A stretch of 64,000 nucleotides of DNA from Helicobacter himalayensis (lineage in GTDB: Bacteria > Campylobacterota > Campylobacteria > Campylobacterales > Helicobacteraceae), in NCBI RefSeq assembly GCF_001602095.1, contig NZ_CP014991.1, forward strand, positions 992,001 to 1,056,000, written 5' to 3'. Every line of letters begins with the position of its first letter. Position 1 is the stretch's first letter. Shown here in pieces: positions 9,009 to 19,611 of this stretch. A program made the translations under genes and the position numbers. Under the pieces are notes generated by a model. That model had not been told where the DNA came from and did no database searches. It saw nothing but the letters and a program-made list of their open reading frames with translations.

Positions 9009-9096
<88 letters not shown>

Positions 9097-9122
9097 GAAA
9101 GTAGATTTTCAAAGTTTCACAA

Positions 9123-9208
9123 TGGTGCGCTGAGCGAGATTTGAACTCGCACGGGTCGCCCCGCCACCCCCTCAAGATGGTGTGTCTACCAATTCCACCA
9201 CCAGCGCA
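9123..9208 (-). tRNA. tRNA-Leu (GAG)
   Basis: Second class II tRNA, minus strand, with encoded CCA. Acceptor TGCGCTG/CAGCGCA; anticodon loop TTGAGGG inside stem CCATC/GGTGG gives anticodon GAG (CUC/CUU codons); long variable arm and T loop AGTTCAAATCT present. Tandem with tRNA-Leu(CAA), separated by 26 bases. Confidence 0.94.
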
Positions 9209-9212
9209 GGTC

Positions 9213-9240
9213 GCAGATTCTCTAAAGTTAGAGAATCTGC
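9213..9240. terminator. Perfect 13-bp hairpin between atpE and tRNA-Leu
   Basis: GCAGATTCTCTAA and TTAGAGAATCTGC form a 13-bp inverted repeat around two bases. It lies 18 bases after the atpE stop and 4 bases before the tRNA gene on the same strand, so it may terminate or attenuate atpE transcription or act in processing. No U-run follows. Confidence 0.45.
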
Positions 9241-9258
9241 ACTATTTAAATGCTTTGC

Positions 9259-9591
9259 TTAGATAGTTGCGATAAATCCAGCCGGTAAAAATGGATTTGT
9301 GTAAAGCGCGATAATCGCCAAAACAAGTGTATAAATAACTTGTGCTTCAATAAGCGCAAGCGCAATAAACATTGTTCCAAGCAATTTACCGCTAATGCCG
9401 GGATTACGCGCTGTGCCTGAAATAGTCGCTGCTGCTGCGTGTCCCATACCGATAGCACCACCAAGTGCTGCGATACCCACACCAATAACCGCACCTGCTA
9501 CTGAAAACGCTGCAACTGTATCTGCTCCGCTAGGCTCTGCACCAAATGCTAACCCAAGCGCACCAAAAAATAGCACGAGAAAAAACTTCAT
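9259..9591 (-). CDS. atpE: F0F1 ATP synthase subunit c
   Basis: 110 residues: an N-terminal extension resembling a signal segment (MKFFLVLFFGALGLAFGAEP) then the two-helix hairpin of the c-ring. GAVIGVGIAALGGAIGMGHA is the first helix, ARNPGISGKLL the polar loop, and ALIEAQVIYTLVLAII carries the proton-binding glutamate. A leader-extended subunit c is usual in Campylobacterota. AAGGAG lies just before the ATG. Confidence 0.95.
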   Translation of the reverse strand: MKFFLVLFFGALGLAFGAEPSGADTVAAFSVAGAVIGVGIAALGGAIGMGHAAAATISGTARNPGISGKLLGTMFIALALIEAQVIYTLVLAIIALYTNPFLPAGFIATI

Positions 9592-9687
9592 CTGAAACTC
9601 CTTACAATTTAAATCTCAAAGCCTTTCGGATCACTCCCCTACTCTTAGACTTTGGAAACCGAAAGTCTAGCGCGGGATTTATAAAAA

Positions 9688-11070
9688 TTAGTTTAAAGCA
9701 CAAGATTGAGAGTGAAAAATTTCGATTTTTTGACGCAAAAAACTTAGCGGTGGCAGGGCGCTAGGTAATAAAAAGTAGTTTATGTTCCCGCTGTGAATAG
9801 AATCTAGCTCTTTGCCATTTTCTAGCACAATCCTAAAAAGGCGCAAATAATACTCTTCGCCCTCTTTGTAAATCTCGCCAATATCATTTTTCATACATAT
9901 AATCTCACTGCCTAGCGGTGCAACAATCTGCTTTGGCTCATTTGGAAAAATACTAAATTTACAAAGTGCTTTTGTGCCACATTCACTCACCTGCGCATTG
10001 ACTTGATAGCTCCCCTCGCTTATGGCGGTTTGGTGATTTTGAGTATTGGATTTTTCAAAAGGGCGGTGGATAATGTAGCCATCTGTAAATCCGCGATTTT
10101 TGAGCGTATTTAGTTCATCTTGATAATGTTTGTCTTGTAGCTTGCGTGCGCCATAGTAGTCATCAAGCGCTTCTTTGTAAGTGCGTGCAGTGATAGCAAC
10201 ATAATATGCAGACTTTGTGCGCCCCTCGATTTTAAGCGCGTCAATAGCATTAGAATCTAGAATCTCTTTAATATGGCTTGCGAGATTAAGGTCTTTTGAG
10301 TTAAAAATATGCGTGCCGATGCCCCCCTCCTCCTCTAAACGCATCATCACGCCATTATCTGGATTTTTCACATAAAATTCGCGCCCATCAAAAGGCACAA
10401 GCTTATCGCTCTGCAAATCGCGCACAAAATATTCATAATCAAATCGGCAATCATTTGCGCAACTTCCGCGGTTTGGCACGCGTCCATTTTGCAAGGCAGA
10501 GATGAGACAACGCCCAGAAAAAGCAAAGCACATACTTCCATGTACAAAAATTTCTAGTTCTAAATCAGGCAAAGCTTTTTTAATCTCTACTGCATCTTTC
10601 AAGCTTAGCTCACGCGCGCAAACAATGCGCTTCACACCCATTTCATAAAACACCTCCGCGTCAAGAACATTCAGCACATTTGCTTGTGTGGAAAGATGCA
10701 AAGGAATATGCGGCGCGATAGATTTTGTGAGCTTCACCACGCCCGGAGTCGCGATGATAAAGGCGTCAGGTTCTAGCTCTGCCATTTTTTCAATATGAGA
10801 TTCTAGGAGTTTTAATTGCGCATTAAAAGGAAAGCCATTGATTGTGACATAAATTTTTTTACCAAGATTATGCGTGTAGCGCACGGCTTTGGCGAAAGTT
10901 TGCATATCAAATTCTTTGCCTGCGCGCGTGCGAAGTGAAAAGTGGCTTACCCCGCCATAGACAACATCTGCGCCAAAGTTAAGCGCGATTTTGAGCTTGT
11001 CAAAGCTTCCGGCGGGAGAAAGGAGTTCGGCGCGCTTTGGGGAGGTAGATTGCGTAGTGTAAGTTTGCAT
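9688..11070 (-). CDS. Peptidase U32 family protein (TrhP/YegQ type)
   Basis: 460 residues. ELLSPAGSFDKLKIALNFGA and VVYGGVSHFSLRTRAGKEF start the U32 TIM-like domain; IFVHGSMCFAFSGRCLIS and NRGSCANDCRFDYEY hold the conserved cysteines. The C-terminal beta-rich part is also present. The TrhP/RlhA branch helps tRNA or rRNA hydroxylation; sequence alone supports the family but not the exact target. Confidence 0.85.
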   Translation of the reverse strand: MQTYTTQSTSPKRAELLSPAGSFDKLKIALNFGADVVYGGVSHFSLRTRAGKEFDMQTFAKAVRYTHNLGKKIYVTINGFPFNAQLKLLESHIEKMAELEPDAFIIATPGVVKLTKSIAPHIPLHLSTQANVLNVLDAEVFYEMGVKRIVCARELSLKDAVEIKKALPDLELEIFVHGSMCFAFSGRCLISALQNGRVPNRGSCANDCRFDYEYFVRDLQSDKLVPFDGREFYVKNPDNGVMMRLEEEGGIGTHIFNSKDLNLASHIKEILDSNAIDALKIEGRTKSAYYVAITARTYKEALDDYYGARKLQDKHYQDELNTLKNRGFTDGYIIHRPFEKSNTQNHQTAISEGSYQVNAQVSECGTKALCKFSIFPNEPKQIVAPLGSEIICMKNDIGEIYKEGEEYYLRLFRIVLENGKELDSIHSGNINYFLLPSALPPLSFLRQKIEIFHSQSCALN

Positions 11071-11148
11071 AGTATTCCTTAAAAACTATATAAAATATTT
11101 TTGTGGATTCTAAAAGGATAAATAGTAAAATTAGGGAAAAGTGAGAAT

Positions 11149-11856
11149 CTACTTATTCCCAAAAGACGCGATGAGTGCTTCTATCTCATCATCATTGGCT
11201 ACATCTGCCTTATCATCGCCCGCAATATACACAGCCGAACTCACGCGCTTACTATCTTCAATCTTGCCTTCAAAGAGAGAGTTCATATATTGCGCGAGCG
11301 CACGCATCACATTTATCACGCGCTCGATTTTTTGTCTATGGATATCTTGATACTGCATCAAATCCATTGCCTGCATACACGCATCTGCAATATCATCGCA
11401 AGAATAATTAATTTCTTTTGAAAGTTTTTGCGCTTCTTTCACCTCTTCTAGCGCGTTTGTAAAGCTTTGAATATGTGGGAACGCCTCACACAGCTTATTA
11501 AAAAGTTCCTCTTGAGATTGCAAAATCTTTTTAAGTGCCTTATTTTTCTTTACTGCTTCATCTGAAGAGCTACTCATAATTTCTAGCTGGTCAAAAATCT
11601 GCGTGCCTTTAGCTTCAGAATCTTTTGTAACATCATCAAGCTGATGCACGACTTTATGGTCGTCCGTAGGTGGCGGTGGTGGCCATTTCTTATCCGCTTC
11701 TATGCGGTAATTTGATACATCACCAAACTCCCCCTCTTCTTGTATTTTAGAATCTTGAGGACTATCAGATTGCGCTTCTTCGCCCTGCGCACTATCAAGA
11801 GAATCTAGCGTATCTTCCCCACCATTCATCAATGCGTCTAATTCTTCTTGTGTCAT
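11149..11856 (-). CDS. cheZ: CheZ-like CheY-phosphatase (Campylobacterota type)
   Basis: 235 residues. The N-terminus MTQEELDALMNG resembles the FliM/FliY CheY-binding peptide. An acidic linker with a proline run (about 59-64) follows. The helical core contains MQYQDIHRQKIERVINVM, in which Asp and the Gln four residues on match the catalytic pair of CheZ. The C-terminal DDEIEALIASFG resembles the CheY-P docking peptide. The layout fits the remote CheZ described in Helicobacter pylori. Confidence 0.8.
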   Translation of the reverse strand: MTQEELDALMNGGEDTLDSLDSAQGEEAQSDSPQDSKIQEEGEFGDVSNYRIEADKKWPPPPPTDDHKVVHQLDDVTKDSEAKGTQIFDQLEIMSSSSDEAVKKNKALKKILQSQEELFNKLCEAFPHIQSFTNALEEVKEAQKLSKEINYSCDDIADACMQAMDLMQYQDIHRQKIERVINVMRALAQYMNSLFEGKIEDSKRVSSAVYIAGDDKADVANDDEIEALIASFGNK

Positions 11857-12121
11857 TTTTTTAAACCTTAAAAAAACAAAATTTGCGTCGCATTATAGTA
11901 TGTTTTGTTTTTTCTTTTGTTAAAACTTTCATTTTTTACGAAAGAATTTTGCAGGAAAAGATTCTGTATTTTGCAAACTTTAAAGGGTTTTTATAATAAA
12001 AGTTTATAACACTTCTATAAAGATTATTAAATTTTTCCACTCAAATATTAGCAATTTTTAGAATTTTGTGCTAAAATCCGCGCTTTTATTTTCAAAACAT
12101 AACTACATAAAGGAGCAATTT

Positions 12122-14011
12122 ATGGCAACAAAGCATTCTTTTCAAACTGAAATCACACAACTTTTGGATTTGATGATTCACTCACTCTATTCTAATAAAG
12201 AGATTTTTTTGCGCGAGCTTGTAAGCAACGCGTCTGACGCGCTAGATAAGCTTTCTTATCTCACACTCACTGATGAGAAGCTCAAAAAGCTTGATTTTTC
12301 CCCACGCATTGACATTAGCTTTGATGAAAGCAAGGGTATTATCACTATTAAAGATAATGGTATAGGTATGAACGAGGCGGATTTAAAAGAGCATTTGGGT
12401 GTGATTGCAAAATCCGGAACAAAAAGCTTTCTTTCCCAGCTTAGTGGCGACAAGAAAAAAGACAGCGCACTTATTGGGCAATTTGGCGTGGGTTTTTACT
12501 CGGCATTTATGGTGGCAAGTCGTGTCGTAGTGCAAAGCAAAAAAGCTGGCGAAGACAAAGCCTATGCATGGGTGAGTGAGGGCAAAGGCGAATATGAAAT
12601 CGGTGAATGCGTGCAAGAAGATTTTGGCACACAAATCACGCTTTATCTCAAAAAAGATGAAAAGCACTTCGCCTCACGCTGGGAGATTGAAAATATCATT
12701 GGCAAATATTCCGAGCATATTGGATTCCCAATTTTCTTACACTACAAAGAAATGGTGAGCGAGGAAGAGGGGGATTCTGCAGAATCTAAAGATTCTAAAA
12801 AAGAACCAAAGCAAAAAGAAGTCAAGCAAGTCAAGCAAATAAACTCTGCCAAAGCCCTTTGGAATCTGCCAAAATCCGAGCTTAAACCAGAGGACTACAA
12901 AGAGTTTTATAAAAGTTTCGCGCACGATAATGCCGAGCCTATGCGTTGGGTGCATACAAAGGTAGAGGGAAATTTGGAATACACCACGCTTTTTTATTTC
13001 CCATCAAAAGCGCCATTTGATCTCTACCGCGTGGATTATAAAAGTGGTGTAAAGCTATATGTCAAGCGCGTGTTTATCACTGATGATGATAAAGAGTTGC
13101 TACCGACATATTTGCGTTTCGTGCGCGGGGTGATAGATTCTAGCGATTTACCTTTAAATGTCAGCCGTGAGATTTTACAACAAAATAAGATTCTAGCAAA
13201 TATCAAATCCGCCTCGACAAAGAAAATTTTGAGCGAAATTTCTGCGATGACAAAAGACGAGAATCTTTACAAAGAATTTTACGCACAATTTGGCAAAGTG
13301 CTTAAAGAGGGGCTTTATAGCGATTATGAAAACAAAGAAAAACTTTTGGAGCTCTTGCGCTTTGAAAGTAATAAAAACGCCTTTATCTCGCTAAAAAGCT
13401 ATAAAGATTCTATGCCAAAAGAGCAAAAAAGCATTTATTATCTTTTGGGCGAAAATAAGGATTTGTTAAAAAATTCTCCACTCTTAGAAAAGTTCCAAAA
13501 CAAGGGCTTTGAAGTGCTTTTACTCAGTGATGAAATCGATGGTATGGTGATTCCGATGGTTGGCGAGTATGACAAAGTCCCACTAAAAAACATCAGCTCA
13601 AAAGATACAATAAGCGAGATTGGCGATGATGGTGTCGATGAAAAAGTGCAAAAAGAGTTTGAGGGCATTATCAAAGCTTTTAAAGAAGCGTTAGGTGAGC
13701 GTGTAAGCGAAGTAAGCCTAACAAGCCTTATGCAAACAAACCCGCTAAGTCTTATCAAGCAAGATGATAATCCAATGATGGCACAGCTTTTCGCACAAAT
13801 GGGGCAAAAAATGCCAGAATCTAAACCTAGCGTGGAGTTAAACATAAATCACGCGATTTTCCAAAAGCTTAAAAATGTAAAAGATGACACGAAAATAGCA
13901 AAAGTGGCAAATCTGCTTTTTGATAGCGTGCTTATTGTCGAGGGACAAAGTCTGCAAAGTGCAAAAGACTTTAGCACGCAGCTTAATGATGTGTTGCTAG
14001 AGTGGCTTTAA
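12122..14011 (+). CDS. htpG: Molecular chaperone HtpG (Hsp90)
   Basis: 629 residues from the ATG at 12122, which has AAAGGAG 6-12 bases upstream; an upstream in-frame ATG at 12068 lacks a site. GHKL ATPase motifs are intact: NKEIFLRELVSNASDALDKL, DNGIGM, GTKSFLS, GQFGVGFYSAFMVA. Middle domain DLPLNVSREILQ and the C-terminal dimer domain are present. A Lys/Glu/Ser-rich linker (about 220-245) contains repeated DSAESKDSKK-type residues. Confidence 0.96.
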   Translation: MATKHSFQTEITQLLDLMIHSLYSNKEIFLRELVSNASDALDKLSYLTLTDEKLKKLDFSPRIDISFDESKGIITIKDNGIGMNEADLKEHLGVIAKSGTKSFLSQLSGDKKKDSALIGQFGVGFYSAFMVASRVVVQSKKAGEDKAYAWVSEGKGEYEIGECVQEDFGTQITLYLKKDEKHFASRWEIENIIGKYSEHIGFPIFLHYKEMVSEEEGDSAESKDSKKEPKQKEVKQVKQINSAKALWNLPKSELKPEDYKEFYKSFAHDNAEPMRWVHTKVEGNLEYTTLFYFPSKAPFDLYRVDYKSGVKLYVKRVFITDDDKELLPTYLRFVRGVIDSSDLPLNVSREILQQNKILANIKSASTKKILSEISAMTKDENLYKEFYAQFGKVLKEGLYSDYENKEKLLELLRFESNKNAFISLKSYKDSMPKEQKSIYYLLGENKDLLKNSPLLEKFQNKGFEVLLLSDEIDGMVIPMVGEYDKVPLKNISSKDTISEIGDDGVDEKVQKEFEGIIKAFKEALGERVSEVSLTSLMQTNPLSLIKQDDNPMMAQLFAQMGQKMPESKPSVELNINHAIFQKLKNVKDDTKIAKVANLLFDSVLIVEGQSLQSAKDFSTQLNDVLLEWL

Positions 14012-14954
14012 ATGCCTTTGTTGCGCGAACCCAAAAATACAAAAAGGGGACAAAAGCCTACAAAGCGCAAAAAAGGCTTTCCTCTCTATGCGCTTAAACT
14101 CATCATCTAATAGCGACAAGAATACCAAGAAAGAATCTTGCACGATTTTTTTGTGCTTCTACATCACTCACAAACTCAGGTTACACCTTTGCAAATACCC
14201 AGATTCTACCGATTATCCGCATTACACTTGGTGGCAAAAGTCAATTGCTCGGCGTTGAAGGTGTGCAACACAGCCTTTTATATTTTATAGCGGAGAGAAT
14301 CTACCACTGCTTTGGTGGATTTTGCAAAAACCTCTTGATAGTCCAATCTCACACACAAAGATAATGTCGGAATCTTTAAGCGCGAGCGTTTCAAAATTCA
14401 CATTCACAAACGAGCCAGAATTGCTAAAATCCGAACAAGAAATCGCATTCGCCCCCGCCAATTTTTACACCAAGTCCTATTCACCCTCTTTGGCACAATT
14501 CGTAGAAAGCCCTCAAGCAAGCGCAAAATAAATCTTTGGACGCTTTGTGACTTGCGCATTTTTCTGCTCTAAAATTTTTTTATTCGCACACACCACTTCC
14601 GCACCATAGATATAACCATCTCTGGCGTTATCTAGTTTAATGTTATTCAGCCATTGCACACATTAACCCCAAGCTTAAGACTTTTTTCATCAAAATCCGC
14701 ACCTAGTGTAAAAATCCCATCTCAAAGTGTAGTCATCATAATTTTACTTCACCTCTATTTCCATAAGTATGCGTCACAAACACATTTGGTTAAACTCACA
14801 TCTCTGCAAAAGCAAGATTTACACTTGGTAGCGCACTAATGAGTGCTAGGGAAATTTTAGATTAATTTGGTGTTTTGTTACTAATCTTTATTACAATCGC
14901 GGGCGATAATTTTTCGTTATCAATAAATTTTAATCACAAAAAAAAGGAGTTTTT
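14012..14954 (-). pseudogene. Decayed coding stretch, possibly an outer-membrane receptor
   Basis: 943 bases without an intact gene. On the minus strand, pieces such as WLNNIKLDNARDGYIYGAE followed by KILEQKNAQVTKRPKIYF look like strands from the end of a TonB-dependent receptor barrel, broken by stops and shifts. A TACAAT box at 14892-14897 belongs to ahpC. Apart from that nothing else is recognisable. The receptor call is weak. Confidence 0.25.
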
Positions 14955-15551
14955 ATGCTAGTAACAAAACCAGCACCGGATTTCACAGCAGAGGCTATCA
15001 AGGCAGATGGGACTTTTGATGATAATTTTAACCTTTATAACAATATTGGTAAAAATGGCGCGGTAGTGTTCTTTTGGCCAAAGGACTTTACTTTCGTTTG
15101 TCCGAGCGAGATTATCGCATTTGACCACAGGGTGAAAGACTTCGCAGAGCGCGGATTCAATGTGATTGGCGTGTCTATTGACTCTAAAGAAGTGCATTTT
15201 GCGTGGAGAAATACACCGGTGAAAGAGGGCGGTATCGGCGCGGTAACTTTCCCTATGGTATCAGATATTACAAAGCAAATTTCACGCGATTATGATGTGC
15301 TATTTAATAGCGCAGTGGCGCTACGCGGAAGCTTTTTGATTGATAGAAATAAGGTTATCCGCCACGCGGTGGTAAATGACTTGCCACTTGGTAGAAATGT
15401 CGATGAAATGGTGAGAATGTGCGATGCGCTTTTGCACTTTGAAGCACACGGCGAAGTATGCCCAGCAGGCTGGCAAAAAGGTGAAAAGGGTATGGTAGCA
15501 AACGCAAAAGGCGTAGCAGAATACCTAAGCCAAAACGCAGACAAACTATAA
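14955..15551 (+). CDS. ahpC: Peroxiredoxin AhpC/TsaA (2-Cys)
   Basis: 198 residues. Typical 2-Cys peroxiredoxin: peroxidatic Cys49 in DFTFVCPSEI, resolving cysteine in HGEVCPAGW, and the FLIDRNKVIRH strand. It reduces H2O2, organic peroxides and peroxynitrite. AAAAGGAG precedes the ATG and TACAAT at 14892-14897 is the likely -10 box. The AT-rich stretch between them contains TTATCAATAAATTTTAATCA, which might be an iron or peroxide regulator box (inference). Confidence 0.95.
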   Translation: MLVTKPAPDFTAEAIKADGTFDDNFNLYNNIGKNGAVVFFWPKDFTFVCPSEIIAFDHRVKDFAERGFNVIGVSIDSKEVHFAWRNTPVKEGGIGAVTFPMVSDITKQISRDYDVLFNSAVALRGSFLIDRNKVIRHAVVNDLPLGRNVDEMVRMCDALLHFEAHGEVCPAGWQKGEKGMVANAKGVAEYLSQNADKL

Positions 15552-15641
15552 TTTGCCTCATTAGCTTCATTGCTCGCTTAAAGTGCAAGTATCTCTTGCC
15601 TTAAGCGGCTTCAAAAACCTTATTCGGATTTCTTTTAAACT

Positions 15642-17497
15642 TTACTCAACCAAAAATACATAATTATTTATTGGCAGACTAAAATAATTTCGATTGCTAA
15701 AAAATAGCGAATCGTTAATTGAATTAGAATCCGTATTTTCACGATTTGACAATCTATAAATGAATTCTTTTAAGAGTGTTTTTGCGGATATATATGGCAA
15801 TCCTATGCGTTCAGTCTTGTAGATAAGCTTATATTTTTGTTGCATTTGTTTTATATATGTCTCATCTATGTGATTACTGCTAGCGCGGGTTAAGATAATA
15901 ATATCACCGCTTTTTGGCACACTAACTTCCGGATTATTGAGGTACGTATATGGAGAATCTGGATTTGTTTTAATATTTATACCATTTTGAAGTGATGTCT
16001 TTATATCAAAATTCCACACCTCATAAACTTCATTCAAGTAACGAATAAAATATGTCAAATACCAATCGTTATACAACAAAGGGTCTCTACCAATCCCATC
16101 AAAATATATATCTGTCTTTGATGTTTGTTTCGCGATATAATCTTGCATAAATTTAAGCGTATCGTGAAACACAACACCATAATTTTTAAGACTAGTAAAA
16201 GTATAAACTCCTTGTGGTATCGAAATAAACATATACAACACAATACACACTGCCAAAGATAGTTTCAAAATCCATTTTATAAAACCACGAAGTATATTTT
16301 GCAACACACTTACAATGCGATAAGTAGATTTTACAGCATATATTACGCCACCTATACCCATAAAATATGCAGGAAGTAAATAATAACTTTCAAAAATTCC
16401 AAGTTTTATGTATCCCACCACACATAAAGCACTTGCCACTAAGCAAGAATCCCAAAAAGGATTGAGCAGATTCCAACGACTAGATTTATCTCCATTATTA
16501 AAACAATGTAACTTTTTATAAAAAACTACTTGCAGGATTCGCACAAAAATCAAGGCTGGAACTAGAATGGTAATCAAAGAATCATTTAAGACAAAATTAC
16601 CAAGTCCTCTTATTGTAAGGGCTAGTTGTTGCGAGAAAGTCCAAGTAAAATTAGAACCTCTCTCATAAAATCTTTCTATTTGTGGCATCACCAACACAGC
16701 ATAAACTACCAAGAACATCATTGCGCTTAAACACACCAAGCTATGATATGTTAATATTTTCTTGTCACAAGCCCTTATTCTCTTAGCTAATCTTTTATAC
16801 CAACCTGCTTGATTTTCTTCGATAAACGACTCTAGCGTATTATTTGTTTGCGCTTGCAATAGATAAATTAATAGATAAAAAAAGCTAAAACCTCCAATTA
16901 ACAAAAACGCCGTTTCTTTCAAATATATACAAACATTTGCGCTTACAAGACCGATAAAGGCAAACTTAATATGTTGCGTGCGTTGATAAGCAAAACTCGA
17001 AAGCAAAAATGCACATACAAAGAATACCTCTAAGCGCTCTGGATAGCAGATACCAAGCATCGCGGTAACAAATCCAGGGTTTAAGAAACATACAAGTAAA
17101 GCTACAAATATTAATGCACTATATTTGCTTAGAAGTGCTTGGGGGGGGGGGCTATCAATGATTTTGCAGAATCTAACACATTTCTTAGGATTAGTAATAC
17201 CATAAACGCCACAGCAAACACAATTGTCGCATTTATCGTAAAAAACAAATAAGGGGAAGTAGAAATTTTAGCAAGTAATTTTATATCCAAAAAAGCAAGA
17301 GGATAAAATCGCCCGCTTATTGGCTTATATCCACTATCTGTTGTAGTGTTTGAATTATAAATATCAAGCCAATACCAAATATCATCTAAGTTAAAGGTGT
17401 ATCGAGAATACACCACCATACCTACACAAAACACCAGCACAAAAAACCAATATATCAAACCCCCAAACATCAATTTTTTTATTTTTGACACCAGCAA
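15642..17497 (-). CDS. Polytopic GT-C-like membrane glycosyltransferase, phase-variable (out of frame here)
   Basis: Start at 17497 gives a hydrophobic N-terminus with YSRYTFNLDDIWYWLDIYN, an acidic loop after the first membrane segment as in GT-C and O-antigen-type enzymes. A run of eleven C in coding sense (17151-17141) ends this frame at APPPKHF and a stop; the next frame is open through ALLSKYSALIFVALLVCFLN to a 472-residue body with about ten membrane segments and a periplasmic tail. Twelve or nine C would join the halves (about 617 residues). A surface-glycan role is inferred from topology; donor and acceptor are unknown. AT-rich compared with its neighbours. Confidence 0.7.
17141..17151. 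repeat. G11 tract (C11 in coding sense), phase-variation switch
   Basis: Eleven G inside the GT-C-like gene, the longest homopolymer seen in the window. The frame before it and the frame after it are both open but differ by one base. Confidence 0.9.
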
Positions 17498-17568
17498 ATC
17501 TCCTTACTTAAAAGCTCATTTTACTAACATAAAATCGGCGACATTATACAAAACACCCCCAGCAGAAC

Positions 17569-18240
17569 TCAATACGATAAACTATTTTTCACAAACGCAA
17601 CTGCTTCTAACGCGTTTTTACAAAGCGGGGTATTAAAGGATTCTAAACTTTGCTTGCTTCCATAGCCACAAAGCACACCAATTCCACTAATGTTGGCATT
17701 TTTTGCCGCTTGTAAATCTAAAATCGTATCGCCTACCATAAAACACTTTTCACGCGCAATACTGCGCCCCAAATTTGCCCCAATCTGCTCAAGTGCTTTT
17801 AAAATCGGCTCAGAATCTGGCTTTGGCTTTTCCACTTTCTCGATTCCAAGCACGATCGCAAAATATTCCAAAACTCCAAAACTCTCCAAAAGTTTCGCGC
17901 TAAAATCCCCGCGCTTTGTCGTCACCACGCCAAGAGTTGCAAAACTATGTGCTTGTAAAATTGCCTCTTTTGCGCCCTCTAGCAATGTCGTGCCCTCCTC
18001 CATACACGCACGATAGCACTCGCGATACGCGCTCACATAGGATTCTATCTCCTCGCTTTTCACCCCATTTTGCGCAAACATGGAATCTAGTGTGTGTCCG
18101 ATACTTTGGACTATCCCATCCCTTGTTGGTGGTGGGGCATTATGCACCTTGTATGCGTGTAAAAAGCTCTCCACAATCGCAGGTGTAGAATCTATCAGCG
18201 TCCCGTCCAAATCAAATAAAATCACTGCTTCTTTACTCAT
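17569..18240 (-). CDS. gph: HAD-superfamily phosphatase, phosphoglycolate phosphatase type
   Basis: 223 residues. HAD motif I ILFDLDGTLIDSTPAI, a helical cap, motif II VVTTKR, motif III with KPKPDSEPI, and motif IV MVGDTILDLQAAKNANI. Matches the Gph group that removes phosphoglycolate, though other phosphate substrates are possible. Confidence 0.8.
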   Translation of the reverse strand: MSKEAVILFDLDGTLIDSTPAIVESFLHAYKVHNAPPPTRDGIVQSIGHTLDSMFAQNGVKSEEIESYVSAYRECYRACMEEGTTLLEGAKEAILQAHSFATLGVVTTKRGDFSAKLLESFGVLEYFAIVLGIEKVEKPKPDSEPILKALEQIGANLGRSIAREKCFMVGDTILDLQAAKNANISGIGVLCGYGSKQSLESFNTPLCKNALEAVAFVKNSLSY

Positions 18241-18267
18241 TTTTACTCCTACTTTTTGTGTATTTTG

Positions 18268-19611
18268 CTAATTTTTCGCACCTAGCGCACCTTTGTGAAA
18301 CTCATAATATATCACGCCAAGGGTTACAAAGCTGGCACATAAAAATGAAAGTGGGTAGCTCGCCCAAACCCCATCGATACCAAAATGCGCGCTCAAAATA
18401 TAAAGCAATGCCACGACAAACAAAAGATTTGTTGAAATTGTCACAATAAATGAGCTTAGTGGGCGCTGGATTGACTGCAAGAAAATCGAGCTCACAAGAT
18501 TAAAGCCCAAAAAGATATAACCCAAAAAATAAATGTGCATCGCATGCGAAGTAGAATCTAGCAAATACACCGTATCCTCGCGTAAAAAAAGACTAATGAT
18601 ATGTGTATCAAACACGCCAAAAAGCCCAAAAAGCAAAAGTCCGCACACCGTGGCAAAAGCCACCACAAAAAGATAGATTTTTTTTACCCGCGCAAACTCA
18701 CGCGCACCATAATTAAAACTCGCAATGGGCTGCACACCCTGCGCACACGAGAGAATCACGGTAAAAATAATCGTCCCACTATAAAGCAAAATACTATACA
18801 CAGAAAGCGCACTGCTCCCGCCAAGCTCTTTAAGCAGGTGGTTAAAAAATATCATCACAAAACTCACACTTAGCTCTGCAAAGCTTTGGGGCACGCCATT
18901 GCGAGCGGAAGCAAAAAGCGAATGGAAGTCAAAAGCACGCACAAAATAAATCTTGCCTTTTTTGAAAATAAAATGCGTGAGTAAAATACACATTCCCATA
19001 AAATGCCCCAAAATCGTAGCAAGTGCGGCGCCAAAGATTCCCATTTCAAACACAAACAAAAAGAGGTAATTTAAGATGATATTCCCTACAGAACCTATTA
19101 TCATCGCGCTCATCGCAAGAACAGGGCGTTTGTCATTAATTGCAAAAACATCTAAAAGCGGATGCAATACGATAATAAACGAGCCTAAAAAAATCACACG
19201 CAGATATTCCACCACAAAAGGTGCGATTTCATCATTTGCTCCAAGCTGAAGTGCTATAAAATCCACAAAACAAAACAGCACAAAACCCAAAATAACGCTA
19301 CTAAAAAACGCAAAATAGCACACCGAGCTAAACATAAGACGCGCTCTATGCTCCTGCCCCCTGCCTAGATAATACGAAGCAATGCTTGCTGCACCCATAC
19401 CAAAAAGCAACTCAAATGCAATTAATACCGGAAACACAGGCCAGCACACGCCAATAGCCGCTAGCGCCTTGTCGCCGATGGCTTTGCCTACAAAGATTCC
19501 ATCAAATGTGGAATAGGTGGAAAGCGCGAGCATAGCGCAGAGATTTGGGATAAAAAAGTAAAAAAATAAGCGCGTGAGGGAATCTTTGCTTATGTCGATA
19601 TTTTTTGCCAT
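18268..19611 (-). CDS. MATE family efflux transporter
   Basis: 447 residues, twelve membrane segments. Family marks include STFDGIFVGKAIGDKALAAI near the N-terminus, LGRGQEHRARLMF, and GVQPIASFNYGAREFARVK. The lineage resembles Na+-driven MATE pumps that export cationic drugs. Ends 28 bases upstream of the gph start on the same strand. Confidence 0.88.
   Translation of the reverse strand: MAKNIDISKDSLTRLFFYFFIPNLCAMLALSTYSTFDGIFVGKAIGDKALAAIGVCWPVFPVLIAFELLFGMGAASIASYYLGRGQEHRARLMFSSVCYFAFFSSVILGFVLFCFVDFIALQLGANDEIAPFVVEYLRVIFLGSFIIVLHPLLDVFAINDKRPVLAMSAMIIGSVGNIILNYLFLFVFEMGIFGAALATILGHFMGMCILLTHFIFKKGKIYFVRAFDFHSLFASARNGVPQSFAELSVSFVMIFFNHLLKELGGSSALSVYSILLYSGTIIFTVILSCAQGVQPIASFNYGAREFARVKKIYLFVVAFATVCGLLLFGLFGVFDTHIISLFLREDTVYLLDSTSHAMHIYFLGYIFLGFNLVSSIFLQSIQRPLSSFIVTISTNLLFVVALLYILSAHFGIDGVWASYPLSFLCASFVTLGVIYYEFHKGALGAKN

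Noticed and set aside
10321-10327. C6 runs near 10322, 22802 and 54235 as phase tracts
   Set aside because: Six bases are too short for frequent slippage, and the genes read through them in full.
14322-14839. Short plus-strand ORFs in the 14-15 kb gap
   Set aside because: No start sites or family motifs; the stretch looks like decayed minus-strand coding sequence.
17569-18271. Overlapping plus-strand ORFs across the HAD phosphatase
   Set aside because: Shadows; the minus-strand gene has all four HAD motifs.
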